Shown: piece by piece, positions 8,329 through 16,170 of the stretch
Layout: the number at the start of each line of letters is the position of its first letter
How positions within the stretch are numbered: the first letter of the stretch is position 1
Assembly: GCF_900109605.1 (NCBI RefSeq)
Contig: NZ_FOAM01000027.1
Coordinates: forward strand, 1-44,492
Direction: 5' to 3'
DNA from: Xaviernesmea oryzae
GTDB taxonomy: Bacteria; Pseudomonadota; Alphaproteobacteria; Rhizobiales; Rhizobiaceae
DNA length: 44,492 nucleotides
The notes under the pieces: model-generated
Told to the model about the DNA's origin: nothing
Databases searched by the model: none
What the model saw: the letters and a program-made list of their open reading frames with translations, nothing else
Program-made: the position numbers and the translations under genes

Positions 8329-9024
8329 ATGGACTACGGGGACATCATCGCGCTCAGCTATTTCGCACTGCTTTGGGGCGTTTATATCTGGGCGACCGAC
8401 CGGCGCACTATCTTCGGGCGCCTCAGCCTGACCCGGCTCATGGCCTCTCACCGCCACCGCTGGATCATGAATTCGCTCAACCGCGACCTGAAGATGATCG
8501 ACACGCAGATCATCGCCGGCCTGCAGGCCGGCACCGCCTTCTTCGCCTCCACCACCATCTTTGCGCTCGGCGGCTGTTTCGCCCTGCTCGGCCAGACGGA
8601 CCGGGTGCAGGCGATCTTCAGCGACCTGCCGCTGGCCTTCAACGGCTCGCGCACGGCCTTCGAGCTGAAGGTCGGCGGGCTTGCCTGCCTGCTGGGCTAT
8701 GCCTTCTTCAAGTTCGGCTGGTCCTATCGCCTGTTCAACTATTGCTCGATCCTGATCGGCGGCATTCCGATGATGAGCGAGACCGCAAGCAACCGGCCGG
8801 CAGCCGAGCGCGCCGCCGGCCGCGCCGTGGTGATGAATGTGCAAGCGGGCATGCATTTCAATGCCGGTCTTCGAGCGCTGTTTCTGTCGATCGGCTATCT
8901 CGGCTGGTTCGTCAGCGCCTATATCTTCATGGCCACCACGACCTTCATCATCTTCGTGCTCCTGCGCCGCCAGTTCTTCTCGCCAGCCCGGCTGGCGCTG
9001 CTTCCGGACGAAGGACAGATGTGA
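8329..9024 (+). CDS. DUF599 family integral membrane protein
   Basis: The protein has 231 residues and four probable membrane helices (about 5-24, 68-92, 112-135 and 185-215), matching DUF599 (PF04654). The function is unknown. The start is supported by AAGGACA seven bases upstream of the ATG. The next gene (membrane acyltransferase-like) follows after about 220 bases on the same strand and could be co-transcribed, as no terminator is visible between them. Confidence 0.8.
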   Translation: MDYGDIIALSYFALLWGVYIWATDRRTIFGRLSLTRLMASHRHRWIMNSLNRDLKMIDTQIIAGLQAGTAFFASTTIFALGGCFALLGQTDRVQAIFSDLPLAFNGSRTAFELKVGGLACLLGYAFFKFGWSYRLFNYCSILIGGIPMMSETASNRPAAERAAGRAVVMNVQAGMHFNAGLRALFLSIGYLGWFVSAYIFMATTTFIIFVLLRRQFFSPARLALLPDEGQM

Positions 9025-9246
9025 TGCGAGCGATTGCGCGCGGGCAAGGCCTTCCCCGGTGGGCCGCTTTTGCGCTACTGCATCATCGATGCGCTCCGGC
9101 ATCCCGCAGTTTATGAGGCAAGCGATGCGGCGAAGCCGTTATGCACCGCCGGCCCGCGCCGCTGCATCCTCGTTTCAAGGCATATCGCCGTCGCAGCGCC
9201 GCGGCACACAGAGGCGCAACATGCCGCAGGTTCAAAGGGTGCCTTC

Positions 9247-10308
9247 ATGATTTCCGAGCAGACCGACAACCTTTCGGCTCAAGATGCACCGCGCCGCGCC
9301 AAGCCCCGGATCACCGGGATCGACGCAGCGCGCGGCGTGGCGCTGATCGCCATGGCTACCTACCACTTTTGCTGGGATCTCGAGAGCTTCGGCTATATCG
9401 CCTCCGGCACGGCCGGCACCGGCCTGTGGAAGCTCTATGCACGATCGATCGCCTCCAGCTTCCTGTTTCTCGTCGGGGTCGGTCTCGTGCTCGGCCATAG
9501 GCCGCACATCCGCTGGAAACCCTTCTTCATCCGCTTCGCAAAGATCGCAGCGGCGGCGCTGGTGGTGACGATCGCCACCTATTTCGCCTTCCCCAATGCC
9601 TTCATCTTTTTCGGCATCCTGCACGCCATCGCCGCGATGAGCTTCGTCGGGCTCCTCTTCCTGCGCCTGCCGGTGCCAGTCACGATCCTCGCCGCACTTG
9701 CCGCCTTTCTCGCGCCTGTTTATCTGCGCGCCACGCTCTTCGATCAACCGGCGCTCTGGTGGGTGGGCCTGTCAACGGTGCCGATTCGGTCGAACGATTA
9801 TGTGCCGCTCTTTCCCTGGCTCGCGGCGCCCCTTGCAGGCATTGCAGTCGGACGCCTGGCGCTGCGTCATGGCTGGCTGACGGCGCTGGCGGCGCGAGAA
9901 AGCCGATCCACCCACGGCCTTGCCAACACCCTGCGCCAACGCCTCGCCTGGCTCGGCCGTCATTCGCTGGCTTTCTATCTGTTGCATCAGCCGGTTTTGT
10001 TGGGGCTCGTCTATCTTGCCACGCTGATCGCACCGCCGCCCAAGCCCGATCCGAGAGAGTCCTATCGTCAGAGCTGCGTTCAATCCTGCAGCCTCGAGCA
10101 GCCAAAGCCCTTTTGCGAGATCTTCTGCACCTGCACGCTGACGCGGCTCACCGACGAAAACATGCTCGACGCGCTTAATGCCGGGCAGATCGACGTCACC
10201 AAGGATCCACGCATCCAGGCCATGGCGGCGCAATGCACCAGCGTCGCCCTTCCGCCCGACCCGACCGAGGAGGCGCCGTCGTCACCGCAGACTGAGCCGG
10301 CGCAATAG
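9247..10308 (+). CDS. DUF1624 / heparan-alpha-glucosaminide N-acetyltransferase-like membrane protein
   Basis: The protein has 353 residues and starts its membrane region with GIDAARGVALIAMATYHFCWDL, the signature of DUF1624 (catalytic-domain family of HGSNAT). About eight hydrophobic helices follow up to FYLLHQPVLLGLVYLATLIA (about 245-265). Family members are thought to move acyl groups across membranes, but the bacterial substrate is unknown. After the last helix comes an unusual Cys-rich tail with six cysteines (CVQSC, CEIFCTC), probably soluble. The ATG at 9247 with AAAGGGTG upstream is preferred. The open frame back to 9034 lacks membrane-protein character. Confidence 0.75.
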   Translation: MISEQTDNLSAQDAPRRAKPRITGIDAARGVALIAMATYHFCWDLESFGYIASGTAGTGLWKLYARSIASSFLFLVGVGLVLGHRPHIRWKPFFIRFAKIAAAALVVTIATYFAFPNAFIFFGILHAIAAMSFVGLLFLRLPVPVTILAALAAFLAPVYLRATLFDQPALWWVGLSTVPIRSNDYVPLFPWLAAPLAGIAVGRLALRHGWLTALAARESRSTHGLANTLRQRLAWLGRHSLAFYLLHQPVLLGLVYLATLIAPPPKPDPRESYRQSCVQSCSLEQPKPFCEIFCTCTLTRLTDENMLDALNAGQIDVTKDPRIQAMAAQCTSVALPPDPTEEAPSSPQTEPAQ

Positions 10309-10543
10309 CAACAGGACTGTAGCAACGGGACTGTGATTGCTGGCAAGGCGCCGAGGTCAGCCAAGGCGCGTTGCAACAGCCTCATGCGCAACAGGAGGTC
10401 GTTGCCAAACGGAATCCGCCTGATGGCCTATCGCCTTGTCTTCGCGGACTTATCCCCTTCCGCTGCTTGAAGCATGTCACCGCACGGCATGGCGTCAACA
10501 CAGCTCATGATTAAAGCTGCTGAGCAGGCTTGCGTGACATGCG
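10309..10543. other. Convergent intergenic gap
   Basis: This stretch of 235 bases lies between two converging genes. I see no gene and no convincing terminator with a U-run. Confidence 0.4.
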
Positions 10544-10930
10544 TCAGGTGCCGACACCGATTTCGGCCAGTCGGGTCAGACAGGCTTCTTCGACATTGTT
10601 CAGCTCTTCCAGCGTTTCCTCGATGTCGCGGCGGCGCGCGATGAGGTCGGCGCGCTTATCCTCGACGCGCTTCATGATCAGCTTCAGCTGACCGGATTCG
10701 CCCGTCGATTCCTTGTAAACCTGAATGATCTCGCGGATTTCGGCCACGGTGAAGCCGATGCGCCGGCCGCGCAGGATTTCCTGAATCAGACGCCGGTCCA
10801 TCGGGCGGAACAGCCGGGTTCGGCCCCGCCGTTCGGGATGGATCAGGCCCTCGTCCTCGTAATAGCGCAGGGTTCGCGTGGAAACGCCGAACTCGCGCGT
10901 CAGCTCCGTGATCGTATAATATTTGTCCAC
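10544..10930 (-). CDS. MerR family transcriptional regulator (LiuR-like)
   Basis: The protein has 128 residues. A winged helix-turn-helix occupies the first 70 (YTITELTREFGVSTRTLRYYEDEGLI, then RGRTRLFRPMDRRL), followed by a long coiled coil (about 78-118) for dimerisation. There are no metal-binding cysteines apart from one, so it is not a metal sensor of the CueR/ZntR kind. The overall form resembles LiuR-type regulators of branched-chain amino acid catabolism, but no liu genes lie nearby, so that name is tentative. A perfect 22-bp palindrome sits in its own promoter and strongly suggests autoregulation. It lies downstream of mgtE in the same direction but has its own promoter. Confidence 0.88.
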   Translation of the reverse strand: MDKYYTITELTREFGVSTRTLRYYEDEGLIHPERRGRTRLFRPMDRRLIQEILRGRRIGFTVAEIREIIQVYKESTGESGQLKLIMKRVEDKRADLIARRRDIEETLEELNNVEEACLTRLAEIGVGT

Positions 10931-10951
10931 GCCATTCTCTCCGATGCGCTG

Positions 10952-10979
10952 ATTTTATTGACTTTGACGTCAAAGTCAA
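10952..10979 (-). promoter_or_regulatory. Promoter of the merR gene with embedded perfect palindrome
   Basis: On the minus strand TTGACT (10974-10979) and TAAAAT (10952-10957) are 16 bases apart. Bases 10958-10979 form a perfect 22-bp palindrome whose half is TTGACTTTGAC. The palindrome covers the -35 box and the whole spacer, so the bound regulator could repress or twist the promoter in MerR fashion. The start codon is 22 bases downstream of the -10 box. Confidence 0.8.
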
Positions 10980-11050
10980 ACCGGCGTTTGGGTGGGCGAA
11001 ATCCCTGTTCGAGCGTGATGGACTCGATAGCTGAGGCGGGGCCAGGCGTG

Positions 11051-12481
11051 TCAGTGGATGTTGAACCACCAGCTGGCAAGGCCGAGAAAGGAGAAGAAGC
11101 CGGTAATGTCGGTGACGGTCGTGACGAAGACTGCCGAGGAGACTGCCGGGTCGGCGCCGATGCGATCCAGCAGCAGCGGAATGAGGATGCCGGCAAAGGC
11201 GGCGGCGATCATATTGATCAGCATGGCGGCGGCGATGATGCCGCCAATATTCGCGTCCTGAAACCAGAAGCCGGCGGCAAGCCCGATCAGCACTCCGAAA
11301 ACCAGGCCATTGAGCAGCCCGACCCCGGACTCGCGCCGGATGACGCGGAAGGCGTTGTGAATGTCGAGATCGCGCGTGGCCAGCGCACGCACCGTCACGG
11401 TCATGGTCTGCGAGCCGGCATTGCCGCCCATGCCGGCGACGATCGGCATCAGTACGGCAAGCGCGACGATCTGCTGGATGGTGGCATCGAAAAGATTGAT
11501 GACGGAGGCAGCAAGCAGCGCGGTGAAGAGATTGACCAGCAGCCAAAGCATGCGCGAGCGCGAGGTTCGCAGCACGCCGCTGGACAGCTCTTCGTCCCCC
11601 ACGCCGCCGAGGCGCATGATATCCTCTTCGGCCTCTTCCTGAATGACGTCGACCACATCATCGATCGTCAGCACGCCGACGAGCCGGTTGTTCTGATCGA
11701 CCACGGCGGCCGAGAGCAGGTTATATTGTTCGAAGAGCTGGGCCGCTTCTTCCTGGTCCATTTCCGCTTCGATCGGATGCAGCGTATCGCGCATCACCGA
11801 TTCGATCTTTACCGATCGCTTGCTGCGCAGGATCATGTCCAGATCGACCGCGCCGAGCAGGCGGAAGGTCGGATCGATGACGAAAAGCTGGGTGAAGCTT
11901 TCGGGAAGCTCGGTGTCCTCGCGCAGATAGTCGATCGTCTGGCCCACGGTCCAGAAAGGCGGCACCGCGACGAATTCCGTCTGCATGCGCCGGCCAGCCG
12001 TGCTCTCGGGATAATCCAGCGAGCGGCGCAGGCGCACACGCTCGACAAAGGGCAGCTTGGCGAGGATCTCCTCCTGATCCTCCTGATCCAGGTCTTCGAG
12101 AATGTAGACGGCATCGTCCGATTCCATCTCGCCCAGTGCCGCGGCGATCTGGTCGTTGGACATATGCTCGGTGATTTCGAGGCGGATGGCCTCGTCCACT
12201 TCCGTCAGGGCCGAGAGGTCGAAATCGGTCCCGAGCAGCGTGACGAGAGACCGGCGCTGATCGGGCTGCAGCACTTCCAGCAGGTCGCCGAGTTCGGAGG
12301 CGTGCAGATCGGCGACCCGCTCCTTCAGCCTTTCGGCATCGCCACGGTCGATGGCGTCGGTCACATCGTCGAGATACTCGGACCGTAGCGAGCCGTCCTC
12401 GTCATAGATGTCGCCGTGGCGCTCGCGGGCCGCCTCTTCGGGCGTGCGGATCATGGTCTCGTCGTCGCCGTTGCCGCTCAT
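11051..12481 (-). CDS. mgtE: Magnesium transporter MgtE
   Basis: This is a homodimeric Mg2+ channel of the inner membrane. The protein has 476 residues: an acidic MgtE_N superhelical domain (about 40-145, with repeated D/E-rich helices), two CBS domains (about 160-275, e.g. FVIDPTFRLLGAVDLDM and VVDQNNRLVGVLTIDDVV) that sense intracellular Mg2+, and a five-helix membrane domain (about 305-476) with the conserved PIVAGMGGNAGSQ pore segment. The ATG at 12481 has AAAGGG upstream. The ATG at 12496 would add five residues. No Mg2+ riboswitch is recognisable upstream. Confidence 0.95.
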   Translation of the reverse strand: MSGNGDDETMIRTPEEAARERHGDIYDEDGSLRSEYLDDVTDAIDRGDAERLKERVADLHASELGDLLEVLQPDQRRSLVTLLGTDFDLSALTEVDEAIRLEITEHMSNDQIAAALGEMESDDAVYILEDLDQEDQEEILAKLPFVERVRLRRSLDYPESTAGRRMQTEFVAVPPFWTVGQTIDYLREDTELPESFTQLFVIDPTFRLLGAVDLDMILRSKRSVKIESVMRDTLHPIEAEMDQEEAAQLFEQYNLLSAAVVDQNNRLVGVLTIDDVVDVIQEEAEEDIMRLGGVGDEELSSGVLRTSRSRMLWLLVNLFTALLAASVINLFDATIQQIVALAVLMPIVAGMGGNAGSQTMTVTVRALATRDLDIHNAFRVIRRESGVGLLNGLVFGVLIGLAAGFWFQDANIGGIIAAAMLINMIAAAFAGILIPLLLDRIGADPAVSSAVFVTTVTDITGFFSFLGLASWWFNIH

Positions 12482-12888
12482 CGCTCGCCCTTTCATCTGC
12501 TGTCGGCCCGGATCAAGCGCGCGGCCATCGCGTAGCCCCGCTTGGTCCGGCCGCTCGCCGCCCTTAATTAGGCCGCTTAAACGCGATGTGCAGGCTCAAC
12601 GAACCTGCTTTGCTCCACCTTTGAAAGCCCAGCCTAGAAGCGATTCGCGACAGCGGCACAATGGGCGACATGCGGAAGGCCGGGTCGCGGGTGCAGCCAC
12701 AGCGAAACGCCCCGATAGCTCTATCCGCCAAAGGTTTACAGCCTGTCTGCCCTGTCCGCGCCGGCTACGGAAAAGCTTTACGCCGGCCCCGCTTCCATGG
12801 AAAAAGACGAGGCCCTATCGGTCCCCCGCGCCACGAGAGCAGCCTACTGGCGCGATCAAACCGAAAAGAGACGACAGGAGAGGTGACA
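12482..12888. other. Divergent intergenic region between mgtE and the deformylase-like gene
   Basis: About 400 bases hold the promoters of two divergent genes. An open frame upstream of 12889 continues the deformylase frame back to 12661, but its residues are rich in Arg/Pro and unlike any deformylase N-terminus, so I treat it as non-coding. I could not pick clear -35/-10 boxes. Confidence 0.4.
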
Positions 12889-13386
12889 ATGGCGGTCAGG
12901 CCGATCATTCGCTTTCGCGATCCGCTGCTCAGCCAGCCCTGTCGTGTGGTCGTGAACTTCGATGAGGCACTGGCCGCACTTGCTGCCGATCTCAGCGACA
13001 CCATGCGCGCCGCACCGGGCATCGGAATTGCCGGCCCGCACATCGGCGTGCTCAGCCGTGTGGCCGCCATCGATCTGGTCGACGGCCTGGGCCTGCGCGT
13101 CTATGTCAATCCACGCATCATTGCACAGTCGAAGGAGCAGGCGACCCACAGCGAAGGCAGCATCTCCATGCCGGGCGTGACGGAAGAGGTCATGCGCCCG
13201 GAAAGCGTAACGGTGGCCTACCAGACCTTGAGCGGTTCGGAGGCCGAGATTGAAGCCAGCGGCCTGCTCGGCGTCTGCCTGCAACATGAAATCGACCAGC
13301 TCGACGGCATCTTCTGGATCAACCGTCTCTCACGGCTGAAACGAGACAGGCTTATCAAGCAATTTTCGAAGCGGCAGGGAAACTGA
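12889..13386 (+). CDS. Peptide-deformylase-like protein with degenerate metal site
   Basis: The protein has 165 residues with the deformylase fold pattern from end to end. Normal deformylases remove the formyl group from nascent N-termini using a metal held by Cys (EGCLS) and two His (HEIDH), with a Gln from GxGxAxPQ. Here motif 1 reads GIGIAGPH (Gln to His51), motif 2 reads EGSIS (Cys to Ser91), and motif 3 reads HEIDQ (third ligand His to Gln137). His133 and the catalytic Glu134 remain. Ordinary metal-dependent activity is therefore doubtful. It may be a secondary paralogue with another role, and a canonical def should exist elsewhere. The start at 12889 follows AGGAGAGGTGACA and gives the usual length. 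Confidence 0.88.
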   Translation: MAVRPIIRFRDPLLSQPCRVVVNFDEALAALAADLSDTMRAAPGIGIAGPHIGVLSRVAAIDLVDGLGLRVYVNPRIIAQSKEQATHSEGSISMPGVTEEVMRPESVTVAYQTLSGSEAEIEASGLLGVCLQHEIDQLDGIFWINRLSRLKRDRLIKQFSKRQGN

Positions 13387-13528
13387 TCGCGCAGCCGAGC
13401 AGGCTTTGCACGACAGATACGGGCGCATCGCGCCTGGAAGGCAGCGTTTGTTTGAAAGTCGAGGAGAGTTTCAGATCGTAGCGGCGGGCCATCGGCCCAA
13501 GCCTTCTGTGCTCTTTCGAAGAAGAGAC

Positions 13529-13613
13529 TGGTGCGGTCGAGAAGACTCGAACTTCCACGGGTTGCCCCACAGCGACCTCAACGCTGCGCGTCTACCAATT
13601 CCGCCACGACCGC
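13529..13613 (-). tRNA. tRNA-Leu (anticodon GAG), copy 1
   Basis: An 85-base cloverleaf reads on the minus strand. The acceptor is GCGGTCG/CGACCGC with discriminator A and an encoded CCA. The anticodon arm is CAGCG-TTGAGGT-CGCTG, giving anticodon GAG (Leu, CUC/CUU). A long variable arm (TGGGGCAACCCGT) marks a class II tRNA, and the T arm is GGAAG-TTCGAGT-CTTCT. It is identical over its whole length to copy 2, which lies 375 bases away. Confidence 0.96.
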
Positions 13614-13903
13614 AACCGTGGTAGGCCGGTTGAAGCCGGCGCCGATGCATCTAGCAAAAGCCTCTGATGGGCACAAGGGCGTCAGCGGCGCTTTCTGTGT
13701 CAGGACGGTGGATAGTTTCGAGACAAAGCACGGACGGTGCGTGGGGATCTTCAAACGCGAGCGCCGTAATATAGCAACGAGACCATTCGGTTGACCGAAA
13801 CAGAATTTGAAGACGGGTGGGATTTTCCGCGATAGTCTCGACATAGACGAGACATTATCAGCAAAGATAGCCATAACGACGCCTTAGGCTGCCGTTAGGC
13901 GAA
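13614..13903. other. Spacer between the two tRNA-Leu genes
   Basis: The first 65 or so bases next to copy 1 repeat the upstream region of copy 2. The rest (about 13685-13903) is unique, with no gene or clear terminator seen. Confidence 0.5.
13648..13676 (-). promoter_or_regulatory. Promoter of tRNA-Leu copy 1
   Basis: On the minus strand TTGTGC (13671-13676), a 17-base spacer and TAGATG (13648-13653) lie 35 bases before the tRNA. The same boxes with the same spacing precede copy 2, which supports function. Confidence 0.65.
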
Positions 13904-13988
13904 TGGTGCGGTCGAGAAGACTCGAACTTCCACGGGTTGCCCCACAGCGACCTCAACGCTGCGCGTCTACCAATTCCGCCACGACCGC
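13904..13988 (-). tRNA. tRNA-Leu (anticodon GAG), copy 2
   Basis: This is an identical 85-base duplicate of the neighbouring tRNA-Leu(GAG), with CCA encoded. Upstream sequence including the promoter is also duplicated, with a few changes, while the sequence downstream of the two genes is different. Confidence 0.96.
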
Positions 13989-14023
13989 AACCGTGGTAGG
14001 CCAGCCTCAAGCCGGCGCGGATG

Positions 14024-14052
14024 CATCTAGCAAAAGCCCCTGATGGGCACAA
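14024..14052 (-). promoter_or_regulatory. Promoter of tRNA-Leu copy 2
   Basis: On the minus strand TTGTGC (14047-14052), a 17-base spacer and TAGATG (14024-14029) match copy 1 exactly in both boxes. Confidence 0.65.
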
Positions 14053-14383
14053 GGGCATGGCGACATAATTTTGACAATTGCCGAAAAGCCTTGGGGATGC
14101 GCAACGTTGCGCGGGCTAGGCGCATTCTCCCTCGACGGGGAAAGGCTCGTCGACTGCTTTGGCAGACGCGCCACACGCTCGGCTGGGCTCTTGTGCAGGA
14201 CACATGCGGCGACCACATTCCAGAGCTTCGATGGGTGCGCTTCCGTGCGACGATACAGGCTTGCGCGTGCACCGTCGCCATGAAATGGACGTGCGGCTAT
14301 AAAGCTGGCTTCCCGCATGCCAGCCGCGCGACGGCTCGGTTTGAAGGGACTGCGTTTTTGGTACGGACCGGCTTCAGGATGAT
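14053..14383. other. Intergenic region between tRNA-Leu and lipB
   Basis: These 331 bases hold no gene that I can support. A perfect 14-bp palindrome (GCGCAACGTTGCGC, 14099-14112) lies here, 23 bases after a perfect TTGACA on the + strand (14071-14076) that has no good -10 box. The promoter of lipB must be here but is not clear. Confidence 0.4.
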
Positions 14384-15106
14384 ATGATGGAACGCGACAA
14401 GATCGACCTCACGCTGCTCCCTGCCCCGGGTTCGCCCCCTGTGCGCTGGCGCGTGGCTCCCGGCCTTGTGGGGTACGAGGAGGCGGTAGCCTTCATGGAG
14501 GCCGAAGTCGATCGCATCGCTCGTGGCGAGGCCGATGAACTCGTCTGGCTGGTCGAGCATCCGCCGCTCTACACCGCCGGCACCAGTGCGGATGCGGCGG
14601 ATCTGGTGATGCCCGGCCGCTTTCCGGTCCATAAGACCGGGCGCGGCGGGGAATATACCTATCATGGCCCCGGTCAGCGCGTCGTCTATGTCATGCTCGA
14701 CCTCAAGCGTCGGCGCCAGGATGTGCGCGCCTTCGTCGCCGGACTGGAACGCACGGTGATCGAGGCGCTGGACGCGATGAACATTCGCGGAGAGCGGCGG
14801 GAAGACCGAGTGGGCGTCTGGGTGCGCCGGCCGGACAAGCCGCCCCTGCCCGATGGCCGCCCGGCGGAAGACAAGATCGCCGCGATCGGCATCCGCCTGC
14901 GCAAATGGGTGAGCTTCCACGGCCTGTCGCTGAATGTCGAGCCGGATCTCGACCATTTCGGCGGCATCGTGCCCTGCGGCATCCGCGGCTATGGCGTTAC
15001 CAGTCTTGTCGATCTCGGCCTGCCCGTGACCCTGGAGGATGCCGATATGCGCCTGCGTACGGCCTTTGAAGAGGTTTTCGGGCCGGTGGTCGACGACCTC
15101 ACCTGA
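14384..15106 (+). CDS. lipB: Octanoyltransferase LipB
   Basis: LipB transfers octanoyl from octanoyl-ACP to the lipoyl domains of 2-oxoacid dehydrogenases and the glycine cleavage H protein, the first step of lipoate synthesis in the cytosol. The 240 residues include [22 protein letters not shown], the catalytic Lys164 in [12 protein letters not shown] and the acyl-binding Cys198 in IVPCGI, all conserved. The start is either of two adjacent ATG codons (14384 or 14387). Its stop lies only 15 bases from the stop of the convergent transporter gene. Confidence 0.96.
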   Translation: MMERDKIDLTLLPAPGSPPVRWRVAPGLVGYEEAVAFMEAEVDRIARGEADELVWLVEHPPLYTAGTSADAADLVMPGRFPVHKTGRGGEYTYHGPGQRVVYVMLDLKRRRQDVRAFVAGLERTVIEALDAMNIRGERREDRVGVWVRRPDKPPLPDGRPAEDKIAAIGIRLRKWVSFHGLSLNVEPDLDHFGGIVPCGIRGYGVTSLVDLGLPVTLEDADMRLRTAFEEVFGPVVDDLT

Positions 15107-15121
15107 ACCCTGCTGCCTGCC

Positions 15122-16081
15122 TCATGTCGGGTCGGCCACGGCCAGACGTTCCAGCCGCCGCTCCCGCCAGATGATGAAGAGGCCGGAGGCGACGATGATG
15201 GCGATGCCCAGCCATTTCGACAGGCTGGGAAAATCACCGAAGACGAGGAAGCCGAGCGCCGTGGCACTGATGATCTCGAAATAATGGAACGGCGCCAAAA
15301 TCGCCGCCGGCGCGGCGCGAAAAGCGCGCACGACGAGCAGATGGCCATAGCCGGAAATGGTGCCGAGCAGGATTGCCAAGAGCCAGGCCAGCGGCGTCGA
15401 GGGCAGCGACGGAATGAAATCCTCATGTCCAATACCGTGACCGACCGCCAGTGCCACCACCATGATCATCGTTCCGCCGAGGCCGGCGATCGTCTGCATC
15501 ACCAAGGGCGAATCATGCGAGCCCGCCATGCGGTTCATCAGGAGATAGCAGGCGAAGAGAAGGGCGCAGCCGACAGGCAGAAGTGCGGTCATGCCGAAGA
15601 CCGCGAAGCTCGGCTGGATCACGATCATGGCGCCGAGAAAGCCCACCGCGATCGCCAGCCAGCGCATCGGCCCTACCCGCTCGCGCAGGATCAGCGCCGA
15701 AAGACAGGTGAGGATGAAGGGCTCGACGAAATAGATGGCGAAGACATCGGCCAACGGCATGTATTTGACCGAGACGAAGAACAAGAGCGCCGCCAGCGCG
15801 AGAAGAACACCGCGCAAGAGATTGGGCCAGAGGCGCTTAGGCTTTAACGCTTTCAGACCGCCGAGCCGTAAAAGAAGCGGCAGCGTCGAAACCAGCTGGA
15901 AGAAGAAGCGATAGAAGGTCACCTGCCCCGGCGACATGCCGAGGTAGGTGGCCAGATATTTGGCGATCGCGTCCATGCAAGGCAGGATGATCATCGCCAC
16001 GAGCATGATGGCGAGGCCCTGGACCACGCTGGACGCGGGACCTTGCGCGACCGAGGGCGCGGATGTCGGATCGGCGGACAT
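15122..16081 (-). CDS. EamA/DMT family membrane transporter
   Basis: The protein has 319 residues and ten predicted membrane helices in two EamA repeats (about 25-160 and 175-300), the build of drug/metabolite transporters. The substrate is unknown. The start at 16081 (MSADPTSAP) leads straight into helix 1 (AIMLVAMIILPCMDAIAKYL). Upstream lies a tandem array of Shine-Dalgarno sequences. The nearest AGAGGAGG ends 12 bases before this ATG. An out-of-frame ATG sits directly next to that site at 16092. The frame also stays open through the repeats to 16417, giving an Arg/Gly/Pro-rich extension that I regard as non-native. Confidence 0.88.
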   Translation of the reverse strand: MSADPTSAPSVAQGPASSVVQGLAIMLVAMIILPCMDAIAKYLATYLGMSPGQVTFYRFFFQLVSTLPLLLRLGGLKALKPKRLWPNLLRGVLLALAALLFFVSVKYMPLADVFAIYFVEPFILTCLSALILRERVGPMRWLAIAVGFLGAMIVIQPSFAVFGMTALLPVGCALLFACYLLMNRMAGSHDSPLVMQTIAGLGGTMIMVVALAVGHGIGHEDFIPSLPSTPLAWLLAILLGTISGYGHLLVVRAFRAAPAAILAPFHYFEIISATALGFLVFGDFPSLSKWLGIAIIVASGLFIIWRERRLERLAVADPT

Positions 16082-16093
16082 GCGACTGTCATT

Positions 16094-16170
16094 CCTCCTC
16101 TGGGGGCCTCCTCTGGGGGCCTCCTCTGCGGGCCTCCTCTGCGGGCCTCCTCTGCGGGCCCCTCTTGGGG
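16094..16170 (-). repeat. 13-bp tandem repeat carrying Shine-Dalgarno sequences
   Basis: Five 13-bp units run from 16094 to 16158 (CCTCCTCTGGGGG twice, then CCTCCTCTGCGGG three times), followed by a decayed sixth (16159-16170). On the minus strand each unit reads AGAGGAGG, a perfect match to the 3' end of 16S rRNA. The array ends 12 bases before the start codon of the DMT transporter. Because 13 is not a multiple of three, unit gain or loss would not preserve a reading frame across it, but it would change the number of ribosome sites. Confidence 0.9.

Noticed and set aside
10838-12388. A 516-codon open frame antisense to mgtE
   Set aside because: The sense strand encodes a full-length MgtE with all domains. 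The antisense frame is rich in His, Gln and Arg, as expected for a shadow.
13529-13988. tRNA genes as an attachment site of an integrated element
   Set aside because: The duplicated tRNA could mimic att sites, but no integrase, phage or transfer gene lies between or near them and the duplicate is a full gene with promoter.
14043-14387. A 114-codon open frame between tRNA-Leu and lipB
   Set aside because: No ribosome site, no recognisable family, and residue composition rich in Arg/Cys/Trp suggests chance coding.
16094-16170. CRISPR-like array
   Set aside because: The units are 13 bp with no spacers between them. It is a simple tandem repeat.
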